Source: Isoetes taiwanensis (Eukaryota; Streptophyta; Lycopodiopsida; Isoetales; Isoetaceae). From it: 64,000 nt of DNA. The DNA lies in NCBI GenBank assembly GCA_021234155.1, contig JAJEKV010000004.1, forward strand, positions 20,377,619 to 20,441,618, in the 5' to 3' direction. The notes under the pieces were generated by a model. It had not been told where the DNA came from, did not search any database, and was given only the letters and a program-made list of their open reading frames with translations. Positions within the stretch are counted from its first letter, which is position 1; each line of letters starts with the position of its first letter. Positions 25,101 to 38,560 of this stretch are shown here, one piece after another. Position numbers and translations under genes: made by a program.

Positions 25101-26770
25101 GTATGCTAAAGTAACAACGATATCTAAAGTCTCCATCGAATACTCAAAGGCCCTAACAAAGTAGTTAGGTAGTAATTTATATTATTTAGTACTTGGTGTA
25201 CAGAAAATACTCCATGTAAAAGCCTATGTACTTAAAGTACCATAAAAGGAACCCTGGTATCTAAAGTGCTCGTGGTATCATAGCAAGTACTTAATGTACC
25301 ATTAAAGTTCTATACAATACTAAAATCATCCAGTCATGCTTTAAGGACAAAAGTAAGCCTTCATGCATTTGCCAATACATTAGGGCCTTATAAATAACAC
25401 AAAAAAATTCTAGAGACATACCTCCAGCATGAGTTGTGATTCCGATACTTTGAAGCCAAGCTATGCTGACCTCTTGAGTACAAAGACAACAAAGTTTTGA
25501 AACTTTGAAGGTATAGACTGCGCATGCCAAATGATAGGAATGCATACACGGAGAGATTACAGCAGCATATTGAAGGCCTTTGTAGCCAAATCCACAAAAT
25601 CCACAGGCTACCACCTCAACCTTTATCGCTGTAAAATTCTCATTGGGAATTGATGGTTGTGGTATGACAAGCGTGCTCTCTCCCTCTCGTATCGCATGGA
25701 GGAAAGATTCTAACCTGTTTTTCCTGCAGGTTATTTGCTCATTCATGCTCTTTTCTTTGCAGTAGAGTTCTTCCTTCATCGTCACTTCACATTCTAGTTC
25801 TTTGATTCTTTCATGATTGGTAATTGAGCTTCTCGTGTTTGCGCTTATCATGTAACCCATTCCAAGCTCATCTATATGTAGCTTTTCCACGTCACTCTCT
25901 AATTTTTTTTTTTGCATCCACTTCTTCATGATATTGAAGCTTGAGCTCTGCACTATCTCGAGCTCCGGCACCTAGCCTTTCAACAAGTTTTGTTTGCATC
26001 TCCAGCTCCCTTCTTTTTGCTTCAAGTTCTACCTTTACATTTCCAAGTTTCATATCCAGAAATACAATCTGATCCTCTATGTACTTAGAGTTTGCTTTAG
26101 CACTCTCTAATTCTACCAAGGCAGCTCTTCAACTCTCATAATAGACACCATCTCCTTCATTTATAGCTGTTCTTTTCAAAATACATAGATGGTCTTCAAG
26201 CACTTGAACGAATTTAGTAGCAAGAGTCGATGTCATAGTAAAGTCATCATGTTCCTTGGGATTCTTGTCCTTTTGCTGAAGCAGCTGCTCATCTTGTTGT
26301 TTTTCCTCTTGTTTTTTCTTACAATCCTGCGCATATTCACTAACACTATCCCAGTCAATGTCAATCCCGTGTTTCCATGCTGCAAAACATCGAGCCATAT
26401 ACATTGGAGCTTTGTATACAACAGAAGTGTGAAAGATTTCTTTGTAGATCTCCAAGAATTCAGACTTTAATGGCCTCCTAAGACGCGATACATTAAATCC
26501 TTGTCGGTTATCTTTTGGACCAGTCCCCCATACATCAATCATCATCTCAGGCGTCAAAAACATCTTCACTTCGGAGCATGAGATGCGATGGCCTTCCTGC
26601 ATTTTCTTCTCTTCCTTGTGAGCAATTATTGGATCTCTTAAACCATAACGATTTACTTTCTTAGGACTAGGTGAAAGCTTCTCCAAACTACATGAAACCC
26701 GTTTGTTCTTGGGCTGCCGAGGAGATGCTATGACTCTGTGCATTTTCTTCATGCTGCACATGTGAAACAA
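22136..26770 (-). CDS. Coiled-coil, RING-like zinc-finger and FCP1/NIF-type HAD protein of element A
   Basis: Multi-exon minus-strand gene; main coding blocks are 26770-26129, 26119-25291 (two frames, joined by an intron or shift near 25900-25970), 24871-24242, about 22915-22860 and 22775-22136. In order: a basic N-terminus with FLTPEMMIDVWG; long coiled coil (KQEEKQQDEQLLQQ, LEAKRRELEMQTKLVERLG); a RING-like cluster CGFC, CMHSYHLAC, CCLC; a polar linker; then a C-terminal HAD domain with LLIIDVNKVF, FAVAIWSTLS and LLVEDSEYK, the order of FCP1/NIF phosphatases. The nucleophile Asp is kept but the usual second Asp of DxD is Asn, so activity is doubtful. It converges on the transposase gene; element B repeats the pairing. 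Exon joins and the start are uncertain. Confidence 0.65.
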
Positions 26771-29056
26771 GTTTTAATGTAAATTGCATACTAAATTGTA
26801 GTTATGTTTTCTATGCTAGGTTAGTGAAATAAGTATAGGGGCTCTCCAAGCAAGTTCATCGTATTTGTTAGCAGAGGTATGTGCTATAATTTGAAGCAGA
26901 GCCACATGTCTTATATGCAAAGGTAGTTAGGAGCTAGAGAAGAAAATGCCAATACACAACTTTGTAGTGATGTGTCTTTATCAGATACTCTAGTTACAGA
27001 TCAAAGGCTACCAGCAATATGTTCTTTAGAGATGACTTTGAACCACACTTGTGCATGAAAAGCAAGTGGTACAATATTCTTTCAAGCTAAGCATGTGCTG
27101 AAGTAGAGTAGCAAGCCTGATATATGCAAAGCTTGTTAAAAAGCTGACACCTTTATAACTGATATGAAATGTTGCTTCAGCTTGGGTAGTGGATTGATGA
27201 AAAGTTTGAAAAGCATGTTACATTAAACTATATGGCTTGGATAAGTCCGGAGAATGCCAAATTTACTATTAACTACAAGCCGTTTTTGGAATTGATTTTG
27301 AACTAACATGTGTATGCTACTTTAAACTTCGCATAATAGGTAGTAGAAAGCTAAAAAGTTCAGGTAGTAGGGAGCTAAAAGTTCAGGCATCAAATATCAA
27401 GCGTGAACTCATGTAATACATTTAATAATATATCTTGTGCCCATGGCGTAATGCGTCTATTTTGGATCAGAGGTTATATTTTTGAAGGGCTGTCAAATTC
27501 ATTCAAAACATGTTCGTTCAAGAAAGCAGAGGTTAAGAACTAGTTTATGCTTATAAAGTTCTATGTATCATACAAGGAGGCAACAACCCAGGCCATAGAA
27601 CTACCATGACGTAAATGATTGACCATATGCAGAGAGGGCATAAAATAGACCTCAAAAACTGCTACACAGTACCAGCAAGAAGCAAAACATGCATGATACT
27701 ATTAGAAAGGCTTTTCCTAATGAATCTCTAAAATGTAAATGTAATTTCAAGCCCTGTGAGTGAACGCAGAAGGTTCCGTTATCATTTACGTGTGCTACTA
27801 CTCTGCAACAAAAGAGGTCATACATTTCTTCTTTTTAAGGAGTGGCCTTTATAGATCCAGAAAAGCCATCAACTTTCAGATAAAAAAAGCGGTCATTCAT
27901 CAAAGAGAGAAGAACCAATAGACCAGAATTGCATTTTATAGATTAAGGAAATCACCTTACAACTAAAATCTTGCTCTCCACAAATTAAGTGCTTGTTCCA
28001 GCTCAAAATTTGTTTACAGAACTGTCATTGATTATTGCAAATTGCTGGTTTGAATCCAAGTAAATAGCTATTGATCGACCATTGGCATATGGATCACTAG
28101 TGTTCTCGCCACCACTGTTGCTGCCTCACGGATCATGTTAAAAAGCTAGTGAACCTGTACAAAAACAAAAACAAAGAGTTTAGATTCATGATGAATGAGG
28201 AGATCCGTTCAAAATTTCTAAGGGAGTTACGATGAAGCTCCCAGAAACAAGAACAGTACGTTGAATTCAGTTTGAGGTGAGATGATCTGTGACCGGAGGA
28301 GAATTTTTCGACGTAGAACTGAGAGCGAAGTTTCTCTCTCCCTCCACGATTGATTGGACGAGCCTCGAGCCTCCACCATTAATGACTATTTCAATTTCGA
28401 ATTCAAATTGCTCTTTCGAAAGGAAAAGGTATATAAAAAAAAGGTTCCTAGTGAAGGTACTTTATGAGGTTCCAAAAATGGACCACCCCAACGTGCTTCT
28501 TCCCCATACCATACGGTTTTTCGAACTAACATACAATATAGCCCCTATCCGTAGATTTACGATTGATTGTGCCAAATTATATAATCCCTTTCCGACTTTT
28601 TACCTTTTGTCATGCCAGCAACTTTGTGGGAGATGGTTTATTCTTGTTATTGTTTACATCACGATTTTCACTATGATATGAACCAGTTGAAGTCCAACCT
28701 CCGCTGGCCTCAAGTTCTATTGCTTGAGGTAAATGTTAATCTCTAAAAACCAGCTTAAAGTAAAAAGACGCTAGTGGTTAGACATTAAAACTCGTTACAT
28801 GAGTGGCCGATCATATAATTCTGAACAAATTGTCATTTACTTTTGCTAATTTTTGTCCAATTTTATTGGCACTGCCTAAGGCCAAATTCAGTAGGTTCTA
28901 TTCATATGCCTAAATTTGCAGTGCCCAATTTTACTTTGGTGGTTATCTTCTTAATAGAAGGATCTAACAATATCTTTAGTGGCAAAAAACAGCTCCTATG
29001 TGATTCAACTAGTTACTCGCAACCATGACTTATGAATGCACCTACTACCACCTCTC
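26771..29056. other. Non-coding interior of element A, right side
   Basis: Upstream of the HAD gene start. No domain-bearing ORF; a plus-strand ORF at 28289-28681 shows no family signature. The HAD gene promoter presumably lies here. Confidence 0.4.
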
Positions 29057-32000
29057 AACCTTGGCTAGATCCACGATTGCATGTAATTCCCATGGATGGC
29101 CTCCATGCAACGTCAAAAAATAATATCTAAATAAAGCCCTAGGGCAACTAAAAAAACTTAGCAAAATAGGCTAATACCCAATTCAAGATTTAGCATTAGC
29201 CAACCCGTGTATTTATCTGAATTGCCCTATTTCATTTCTCTTCCTAAATAGCTTATCAATTTCTGAATTGATTAAACACATTCACATCATTTATCTGAAT
29301 CTATGTGTTCATCACCTTCAATACACCAAGGGTTGTTCAAAAATCACAATATAGTTTTATTTCCAACAGCTGCCACCTTCTTGGGAGACTTGAGAATCAG
29401 TAAAGGCTATTCATTTGCTTTTGCAAAGGCATGAGATTTCAAGGCAAACACATCTTGTTCTCTCATCTCCCCACCTAGTGCACTTAGAAAAAAAAGAGAA
29501 CAAGGTAGAAAAAGAAGCAAAGCACATTCAATATAAGCATGTTAACTTAATGCCACTAGTAACGCATTGTTCAAATTGAGACTTTGGCTTCTGCCATTAG
29601 TTATGATAATTCTGTTCTGTACAGATATTGAGCCACAGGCAAGTCCTAAACTGTTATATACATCCTCCTTTATTTCACGCTCAGGCACAAGCTAATTGAG
29701 GTTGTGCTTTTCGCTTGGCCTTAGACACCACCTTTTCACCAGATGGAAACCAAGCTTTGATATTGCTTAGCAAGAATCTCAATATGCTACTCACTGGATC
29801 TTGCAGACCTTCAGGCTGATAGTGCCCAAACCTCCAATCCTTGTGCACAAATGGCGTTTCTATTGGAACATCAAGACCTCCTAAACAATTACAATCATAA
29901 TCAGATCCATTACACTGATATGACACAATATATAAAAAATGGGTTATGTACCTGCATACATACGACCGGTCCAGTCAACAGAGCGATAGAGTGGTCGCTT
30001 CTTTCCATCCAATGCCGCATTTTGTAGTTCATTCCAGGCCTTGTCCCTTTGCTGTTTGCTCACCTTTCCAGTCCTAGCAATCTGCAAAGAGGATTGAATA
30101 AAAAGGATTAACTGCTGCTACTTGTGAACCAGAGTAGGCGCCCCAAACCTAAAGCACCACAACGAAGGAAAAAAAAAAAAAAAAAAAAAAAGCGGACAAA
30201 TGCTTCTTATCTTGTGCTCTTCTAAATTTGCAAATGCAACAAAAGGAATATCCAATGCACATTACTCATGACTCCCTATCTTCTCCAATTTTGCAAGAGC
30301 ATCCAACTTATTGAATTATATACAACCAATGCAATTATGACAAACAGAGCTCCAAAGAACAAAGAAAAAAAGAACACAACTGTGTCCAACAGTTTTTCCA
30401 CAGATAATAGAATATATGAAAATTAAGAAAGTGGTGTCTCATACCTGATGGAGACCTTTCAATTGAATGGCCTTGATCTATAAGGTCGTCTTTAAGTAGA
30501 TGGTATGCTCTTTTCAATACAAACCTGCACATCCAAAAGGGCCACACGGAAGAGGTTTGCTTATTTTACTTTCATACTTAATGCTTCAACACAAATAAAA
30601 ATCACCTCAGGAAATAGGAAAACTGAAATTCTTATTCCAAAAGGATATCTATCTTGCTCCATGCATGGGGGAATCCAAAATATCCCAAACTCCAAGCAAT
30701 CATTTTCCAATGCTTTATGATGTCTACAGTGAGTGAATCGATCTGAAAAAGAGCACAATGCTGAAGCTCAATGACATATAGAAAAGCCCGAAACACAGAA
30801 CATTCTACCAAGCAACACTCAATAAAAAAATCCCTGACCTTCAGAATCCAACGCTTGCACTTCTAGATTAGAAAAGCATCCTTCTGCGGGAAGCAATTGT
30901 TGATCATAGTCTATTGCATTTCAGAAGAATAGAAAGAAGATAAGAAGAAACAGAGTGCCCCTCCCGTGTTACCTCGAAAGAAAGAGCTGTATAAGAAAAA
31001 AAAACAGACAAAAAAAGGGTTGTTGCACCAACGGAGTTTGCAAAAGCCTAAGTGGATACTGTAAGGAATTAAAGAATACTTGTATGGAAATACCTGAATC
31101 TATTTGAGCTCAATACGTGCTTAAGATATGATTCACTATAGGTCAGAAGTAAATTCTCTAATCTCTTTACAGTCCAAAGTAGCTTTTGCGCACTGACAAC
31201 ATTCCACACTTTTATAATCTGGTTTACAGGGTCCCTTTGCACATCAACAGTCCAAACTATGTAAAAACCCATGGACAACCTCACATTAATAACATCAGGA
31301 AATACTTCCGATGCCAGACCATGAAACTTATGCTTTGGCCATTGACCTTTTGCAAGCTTAAGAATTGCATGTAGTATGTTCTGCTTAACATGTACAGATT
31401 TAATCCCAATAAAACTTGCTATGAACTCCTTGCTGAATAGAACCTGCAAAACTTAGCATAGAATTACCATCTATTCTACATGTCAAAAAGAGAAAGAAAT
31501 GCTAAGTACCTTCCAAGTGGTATCATTGAACAGTATAGAAGAAGGATTTAGCAGATCCACAAGTTGATTGAGTTCTATCTTCATTCTTTTTACCAGTTTA
31601 CATACTTCCTCATTTCGTCCAAAATTCATAAAGCAATCCCTTCGTTTTGCATCATCTATCAATTCTTTCCAGATGCACTCTCTTGCATTTAAAGTGCTTG
31701 CATGCCCTACAATATATAGACAGCTCCTGCGATGGAAACCCTATCAACCAGATATACTTATGGATGCAAATAGAAAATGTCTAACCTGGCACGAGTTATT
31801 GCAACGTTTAATCTCCGATAATCTTCAAGAAATCCAATATTTCCCGAGCCATTAGAGCGTACAGTCGAAACTAATATGCCGTCCTTTTCATGCCCTTGGA
31901 ATCCGTCTATAGACTTAACCTCCAATTGCAAGACACTGAACTTGAAAGCCTGTAGACGGATTTCTATAGCTTTCACTTGGCCAGAGTATGGCGAGATGAT

Positions 32001-32392
32001 CCCAACTTCAAGGATATCAATTTTTTCTGTTGTACATTCTGCATACACATGCACAATTGTAACAAAGAATCCATAAAGACAAAAGAGATCAAAAGAGCCA
32101 TCCATCACCCGTTTTCTTGAACTCTCTTGTTGCCAAAGAAGAAAATGAAGCCCACTAAATAAACCACAAATAGGCAAACGGATAGCTCCTGGTCTTAGAA
32201 ATGGTTGAAGCTGCCCTAATCTTCCACCTACGGATCCCTCCTTCCCGATTTTCCTCCCTTAACGTTCAAAGCTGGGAAAAGAACACTGAAAACGTATGAG
32301 AGCTCGACCCTATACGGTCGACTAAACCACTAAAAAAACCCTTTACGTTCACGCTGTTGGTACATACGTGCATATTATGTGCACCCCCCTTG
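29057..32392 (-). repeat. Right arm of the large inverted repeat
   Basis: Inverted copy of 8949-12473 without the 234-bp MITE. Its helicase exons retain sequence lost from the left arm, so it is closer to the ancestral state. The outer end reads GTGCACCCCCCTTG against LINE A. Confidence 0.85.
31069..32177 (-). pseudogene. SF1 helicase (UPF1/SEN1-like) C-terminal fragment, right copy
   Basis: Mirror copy of the left-arm helicase exons. 32177-31758 holds the motifs IV to VI block ([35 protein letters not shown]); the exon at about 31443-31069 holds VLFSKEFIASF through WTVKRLENLLLTYSESYL, which the left arm has lost by deletion. The usual R in FQGREKD is H here. The N-terminal ATPase half is missing, so I take it as a captured gene fragment, though it could be transcribed from the arm. 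Confidence 0.7.
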
Positions 32393-32876
32393 ATCTTGCA
32401 CCGTAGCCTCAGGGTGAATGTCCGAGTCCACAGGTTCAAGCCTCAGGTAGCGGAAACATGCCCTTTATGTGGGAGGCGACGTGAGACCATTGAGCATTGC
32501 TTTGTCCTATGCACAGAGGTAGGGGCAGCTTGGTCCTGGGTGAGAGCCCTCCTTCCTAGCAGGTGGGCAGTGGCCAAGTGGCAGGCGTTTCATTTATGCA
32601 GAGCTTGGCTTTTGTGGCTGATTTGGAAAAGACGGAGAGCGAAGGTCTTTCAGAATGCAGTGCTTAGCCCTTTTCGGTTGGTTCCGATCTTGAGGCATAA
32701 GGTGTGGCAGGCTTACCAAGTCTCAAGCTTGGCTGGCACAGTTAAGCGGGAAATTTGGTCGACATTCCTACAGATTGTGGATCATGATGGGCACTTCATT
32801 TCTTAGCACCACACTTACCATTGTACTTGATCGCATTCTAGTGGTTTAATATATTCTTATATTCTTCAAAAAAAAA
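32393..32876 (+). pseudogene. LINE A 3' end: ORF2 zinc-binding C-terminus and poly(A)
   Basis: Codes for the reverse-transcriptase zinc-binding (zf-RVT) domain: RLRVNVRVHRFK-like start, then CPLCGRRRETIEHCFVLC with the C-x2-C, H and C ligands, then LLWLIWKRRRAKVF, ending VDHDGHFIS at 32804. A short 3' UTR and an A-run follow at 32868-32878, then the 16-bp target duplication. Confidence 0.85.
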
Positions 32877-32892
32877 AAGAACTAAGCTGTGA
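32877..32892 (+). repeat. Right target-site duplication of LINE A
   Basis: Second copy of AAGAACTAAGCTGTGA, the first being at 7242-7257, placed right after the LINE poly(A). Confidence 0.85.
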
Positions 32893-35800
32893 TAGTGGGA
32901 CAATAGTAAGTCCACAATTTTGATTTTCTGAAGATACTCATAACTTAAGAACCAAATCTCCATTTTCCACAACTGCACCAAGTCTAGCACGTCGAAAATA
33001 CAGAGCCCTAAGATACCAGAAACCAATTAGTTGAATGAATAAATAACGAAAGACGGATTGAAACTCACAATTAGCACGCAACTCAGGGTAATTACATCGA
33101 GATCTTATTTTTTCTTTTGCCATGTTTGATGATGTGTATAGGTACTTGACTTGGATATATACTTCCCCTCTAACCTCAAATCTGACAACAATAGCCTTCC
33201 AATGAGATGAAATCACATTTCTCCTGTCACCTAGTGAGGATCTCTGAGTGGCGGTCGAGTTATAATAAAGCTACCAAAAGATATGTTGAAATAACCAAAA
33301 TCGTTCTCAACTGTGAAAGAGCTAATCGGTATCTAAAAGGAACCAGAAGGCTAATTAGAACTTGAATTAGATGAAATCAAAGAATTAGAATGGATTGAGA
33401 GCATACGAGCAAATTGGGGCTGAGAGGCGCGAAAAGCCGGGTGGCCTGGAAAGGGGGGAATATTTATACACACCCCAGACATTTGGGCAATAATTCAGGG
33501 CGGGAATAATTTGTAATTATTGCTTCTCGCCCACCAAACCTCTAGGGCAGGTAGGTAAGGAAAATGCCGAACTTGTACCTTCACGACACTTGAAATGGGA
33601 AAGCAGGTATAGACGAAGAAAAGGTTGTACACGTTCGCAATTTTATTGGCCACACGATTTCCACCTTGGATCGAGCTTGGGATAATAAGTGATTCCACCA
33701 AACCTCTAATAGTTCATTCTCTGCTAACATTGAAACATGACTTGAGCCACTTAGGCCAGTGGAATAAAATAGAAAACTATCAAGTCACATTGACATCTAG
33801 CAACTAATTGGATATTTACAACCTGCATTATGCCTGATAGCAAGGTCTGGCCTATTGGTGATAGTCTAGGATGCACTACCTCTTGAATGGCTCCCACTCA
33901 TGTAAGCAAGTTAATGTGAATCAATTGCTTGCATCGGATTTCCACATTAATCTAGAATTAATAAAGTAGATGTGCTGCTTACATTATCTTGTGCCAATTG
34001 TTTTGTCTATCATTTGTGGTATTGTGCATTCCCCCTGAGATTCCTTAGAAACAATTATACATCCAGTATTCTGAGCTTGTTGCTATTTTGCCCATCTCAC
34101 TTGCTGTAGGAACTAAGAAAATGCAGAAGGATGCTAAAATATAGCTTCTGATGAAAAGATCACGCACAAGAAACTAACAAGAGTATTTATTAGGGGGTAA
34201 ACCCAGAAAAGGACATAGAATATAGAAGAGAGAGAAATTTCTAAGAACCATTGCAAATTAGTTAAAGTAGTACCCTTTGGGCAGCAGAGTTGATCAAAAG
34301 TGGCGTAACAAGAAAGGTCACCTTAAGACCGTTCCAACATGTCAAATTTCACCACAATCTAATGCCTAGCCACCCCTGATTCAAACATGAAACATATCAA
34401 AATTTGTTTCAGACATGTGAACAGGAAGCTCTCGGAAAAAGCTTTTCAATGCTTCTGATTTTACCTGTATCTGACTCTGGACACTTGCTTAAGAAGTTAT
34501 ATCTTCATGATTCTCAGCTTAACCAAAGCCCCATCAGTGAAATAGTTAATCTAAACACCAGCCAACAATACAACTTTTTGTGAGAATATTTTCTAAATAT
34601 TACTCTATCAATTTACTCAATAAGGCCTGGATCATTAAGCAAAATACGACAGTGTACAATCAATTCATTGATCCGCTTCAATCTGCCCCTTTGATACATC
34701 CTTCATAGAAAGATCACTTGCATCACACTCAAGCTGGGACTCAATTCATCATAATGTGGTCCATGACTAAGGAGAAGCATAAAACTCCAATAATATATTA
34801 TTTGCTTGCCTCTAAGTGAGCTAGGCAACTATTGCATCCACAAGAGCATCTTTGGGTCTCATATTCTAAACTAGAAAATGCTTCATCCCTCACTCCCGAC
34901 AATCTGCTTTCTAAAATGCGTATATCATGTTTAACCCTTTAGATTATGGTATCTAGATCATAAATTGCATATGTTGCAAGCTTCCAAAGAATAGAATTAT
35001 GAGATTATAGTTACTTTCCATTGAACATCTTAGTTCTAATCATCATAAAACACGTTCATTTATCTAGGCTCTGGTACCTAAGACTCAGTTGTTGATGCTT
35101 ACTACCTATGGTCAAGTGAAGAACACAATATAAACAATTTCTTGGTCTAATTAAACGTTGCAAACGTTCCAGAATAACGGCTAATAACTATTTTTGTATG
35201 AACGGTATCTTTATCACACTTAGGTCTAGTTCTTCGCTTTTAGTTCAAGGCAAATTCTTATAAGTGACCACCTCATGGCAATTTCTAGCATTCATCACTT
35301 TAAACTTCCACCTAGGTTTCATTGTCCTGCAACATTTGTACTTAGTATGTTTTGAACCTAAATTAATTCTACACCTTGCATCCTTAAATGTGTTGGCATC
35401 TATTTGAGAGTTATTTACAACCCTTGCATGGCTTCCATAATCATCACTTTTACCGAGCTCACCCTCCATACCACCTATTGAAATGCAATCCCTCGTCAAC
35501 AAACAAGTTGATCAATGGGCTTTTGCACTAATCTTCTTCTAGACTTAAAGCTAAATTCTAATTCAATAGGATTTTTAAGATACTTTCAAGCATATCTTAA
35601 AGACTAGTAAGATTTCAATTTCCTTCAAATTGTTATATCGAACATAGCATCTTTAAATGGTCAAGAGCATGTTGATCCTGTTCTTGTATCTTTCTCCAAT
35701 TTCTAGACTCTAGACATGCTTTGATTTATACAAAAACAAATATTTCAAAGCCTTAAAGTGATGGGCAGTTAATTTCTAACCACTAACCTGTCAATTGAAA

Positions 35801-38560
35801 TCTAACTTTTAATAACAAAGGACTAGCAAGAAGGGCCATTAGGCAAGTTTTTTCTAGATGAGGTTTCTTATCTCCTAGGGGATTAAGCATTAGTAGACTT
35901 GAAATGGCCATATAAGCTAAGAATAAAGGAAGATGAAGGTATTGCTACAAGACTCACTTAATCCAGTTGTTATTTCTGATACACATTGTATATTTGCGTT
36001 TTGAAATATCGTATTTTGAGATTATTATAACATAGTCAAGATGTTAGGTTATAGCAACATGAGCCCTAGTACAAGTAGATAAAAGGATATGAATTTTGAA
36101 AAAGGATGGATATGTGAACTCAAAGTAGCATATACATTAAGCTATAGCTACAGGATACATGCATGCAGCCTTGAAATGCTTTAAAAAGTTGAAAATATTA
36201 ATTACTGAGCACACAAAGCGTTGTATATATCGGACGCCGTCATGCTATAGCCACAAACATATCCGAGGTATATCCGTGTCTTTGACATGTTATAGCCACG
36301 CCAAAAAATACACGACATTTTTGTGCACTTGGCGGATTGTTTGCCATTTAAGGCTGGCTATAACATGCCCACGTCCGACATTTACAGCGATGGTATCTAA
36401 GCCAACCTAGTCGAAAGATCCTTTGATGTGCATTTTCTCGCCCCTTTTGCTCTAAGACCAATGTAGCTAACTTTCATTATGAAGACCCCATCTACTTTTG
36501 CAGCTACATCATCTAGATCACTTTGCATTTTCAGCTTTCCACCATATGAAAGGTCTGTGCAAATGTTTTGCTAATTCTTGATCCAAGCTTCCCGTGATAG
36601 TTAATAAGAGCTCTTGACAGAGGCCAAAAGGAGCATTAAATGTTTGCTAGATTTTCTTGTCAAGAAAAGTTGTGTTATTCTCCAAAGTTTCATTCTGGTT
36701 GACGTTCCTATTCCATTTTTGGCATGAGAATAAAGTCTGTTGCCTATAATATCCTTGTGATTGGAGAAATTATCATAAAAGACTACATCGTATTTCCCCA
36801 ACAACTCATGAAAAAATATAACGCTGGTGGAACTAACACCTATCAATGCAGCAGTTAATCATCTGAGGTACAGCGTTATAGACAACTAGTATAGAGTTGC
36901 AGACCTGCGCAATGGCCAGGAAAGCTATACAATGCCACTGCACTGTCAGTGATAAGTTATCTGCTGATTCTTGTTCTTATGTGTCCTGCCATTTTAGATG
37001 ATGACTTCTTTTCAGATAAGACTACAAAACCAACTACCCATATTATTCTGAATGTAACTCTTCAAAACCTTATCCTTGACCAAAGGTCTTAAATGTATCT
37101 CTGTGAAGCTAGGCCATTGATGGGCACTGTACTAAGTATCAACTCCTCATGATCTTTGTCTTAAGAATGCCTGGTATGCCCTCAGGTACGGAAACCCTTA
37201 GTCATAGTTGTTTTTCTTCGTTGAATAAAGCCTGGGCGAAATGGCAACTTTCTTCTGAGAATTTCAATCCATCCAGAATGGACACAGTGAGCCAAAGTCC
37301 TTGAAATGTCTGCAGAAGGAAACAAGAAATGTGATTCCAGTAAGTATTCTGCATATCAATAGAATACTTGGATTTTCAATCTCCTCTTTCAGTACAGGTT
37401 CTGAGATCACACATCCATCCCATAACTGAGAAAATGGCATATAATGTCTCTAGAATTTAAGAAATGTCATGTATGTTCCTGTAGTGAACACAAAGCTTAT
37501 TTCTATCTCACATAAATGGGGCAGGAATTTGTGTTGTCCAATAAAGCAACAACTTTTATGCTTGCACAAAACCCTTTGCAAAATGAGCGTACACATTGTA
37601 TTAATAAAAATTTCTTCATCTCCAGGAAAAGCACTCTCTTCTTACATACTGGCCGAGAGAAAAGCATGTTCTGATATATTTTAGACTACCACAACCAGTA
37701 ATCCGAGATATAGAGATGAAAGGAAAAGATGCAAAGATGCTAACTAAATAGTATGTGGGCCCTTTTATGATGAAGCTCCATGTCAGCATGGAAGTGATGC
37801 ATCAGGCACATAGGACATGAATATACATGTAATATTCAAAGACTCTCAGTCCTTGAAAAATAGAAACAAAAACAGTGTAAAACCTATCTGAGTGGCAAAT
37901 TGCTTCTTCTTGTATACCTTAGCACATCCTTGGCAAAATCCGCCTCTTCAACGTTAGGTATGAACATACCATGTAGATACTTTATCATCCTCTTGAATTC
38001 AAGTCTTGTTGCTTCGATCTAGTTATGGAAGTTTTGCAGCATCGACTTTTTAGGAAGCTGCTCCTCTTCTTCCAATTCCGAGGCTTCTGCATGTTCTTCC
38101 TGATGGTGCTTCATTGACTTGACCCCAATGGCAGCTGTGAGATTTGGTTCAGGGCTGGTCTAGACTCATCCCCAGCAACATAATCCATAACCCATTCTCC
38201 TACAATTTCCCATACATCATTATGAATCAGTAGTATCCATGGCTATGAGAAGCTTGTTCATCTTTTGATATCTCTTCCGAGTCAGATGATGTTTGATATT
38301 TTTCTTTCCTTCCAACCCTTTAGTTTCAATGCTTGATTCAGATAATATAAGAATGTAGACAAAAAGAGAAGCAAACCGCCATAGTTCTGTTGAACAACAA
38401 AATGTTCTGCACATGAATACTGCAAAGAACTTACTTGCTAAATATAGACATTGTTGAATCTCCGTCCGTTGTCTTCTTAGGTTATCTTCTGACAGCAACA
38501 TGCATCAATTTAATATATTTCAATCCCATTGACCAAAAAACATTCTATTCTTTTTTCGGA
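32893..38560. other. Intergenic DNA with no confident gene
   Basis: Minus-strand 33216-33070 reads as a possible exon (FEVRGEVYIQVKYLY, then a donor-like GTGAGT near 33068) followed by FRRARLGAVVENGDLVLK near 33005-32940. These may be pieces of the host gene into which LINE A inserted; I do not recognise it. The rest, 33.3-38.5 kb, is AT-rich with no domain-bearing ORF. Confidence 0.35.

Larger units (their letters stand above)
8949..32392 (+). mobile_element. Element A: 23.4 kb block with long inverted arms, nested in LINE A
   Basis: Both ends read inward CAAGGGGGGTGCAC and both abut LINE A sequence. The outer 3.3-3.5 kb are inverted copies of each other (8949-12473 against 29057-32392). 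The inside holds a plus-strand transposase gene and a minus-strand coiled-coil/zinc-finger/HAD gene, converging on 20.6-22.1 kb. No exact target duplication is visible: the 8-bp flanks ATCAGGTA and ATCTTGCA match at five positions. Part of the LINE is also missing at this site. The block may therefore be a rearranged product and not one clean insertion; the boundaries are firm only as the ends of the inverted homology. Confidence 0.6.
7258..32876 (+). mobile_element. LINE A, L1-like, interrupted by element A
   Basis: A plus-strand non-LTR retrotransposon bounded by a 16-bp direct repeat (7242-7257 and 32877-32892). Its 5' part (7258-8948) has ORF1 coding sequence; its 3' part (32393-32876) has the end of ORF2, a 3' UTR and a tail ending TTCTTC followed by A's. 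The intervening 23.4 kb is element A. Most of ORF2 is missing from the plus strand, though a middle ORF2 segment lies inverted at 12633-13730. The same 3' tail sequence occurs in LINE B and in the short LINE at 18599-18993, so all three belong to one family. Confidence 0.75.

Noticed and set aside
28289-28681. Plus-strand 130-codon ORF in element A
   Set aside because: No motif, no splice partners and no counterpart in element B.
8941-32400. 8-bp target duplication for element A
   Set aside because: ATCAGGTA and ATCTTGCA agree at only five of eight positions, too weak given the close identity of the arms.
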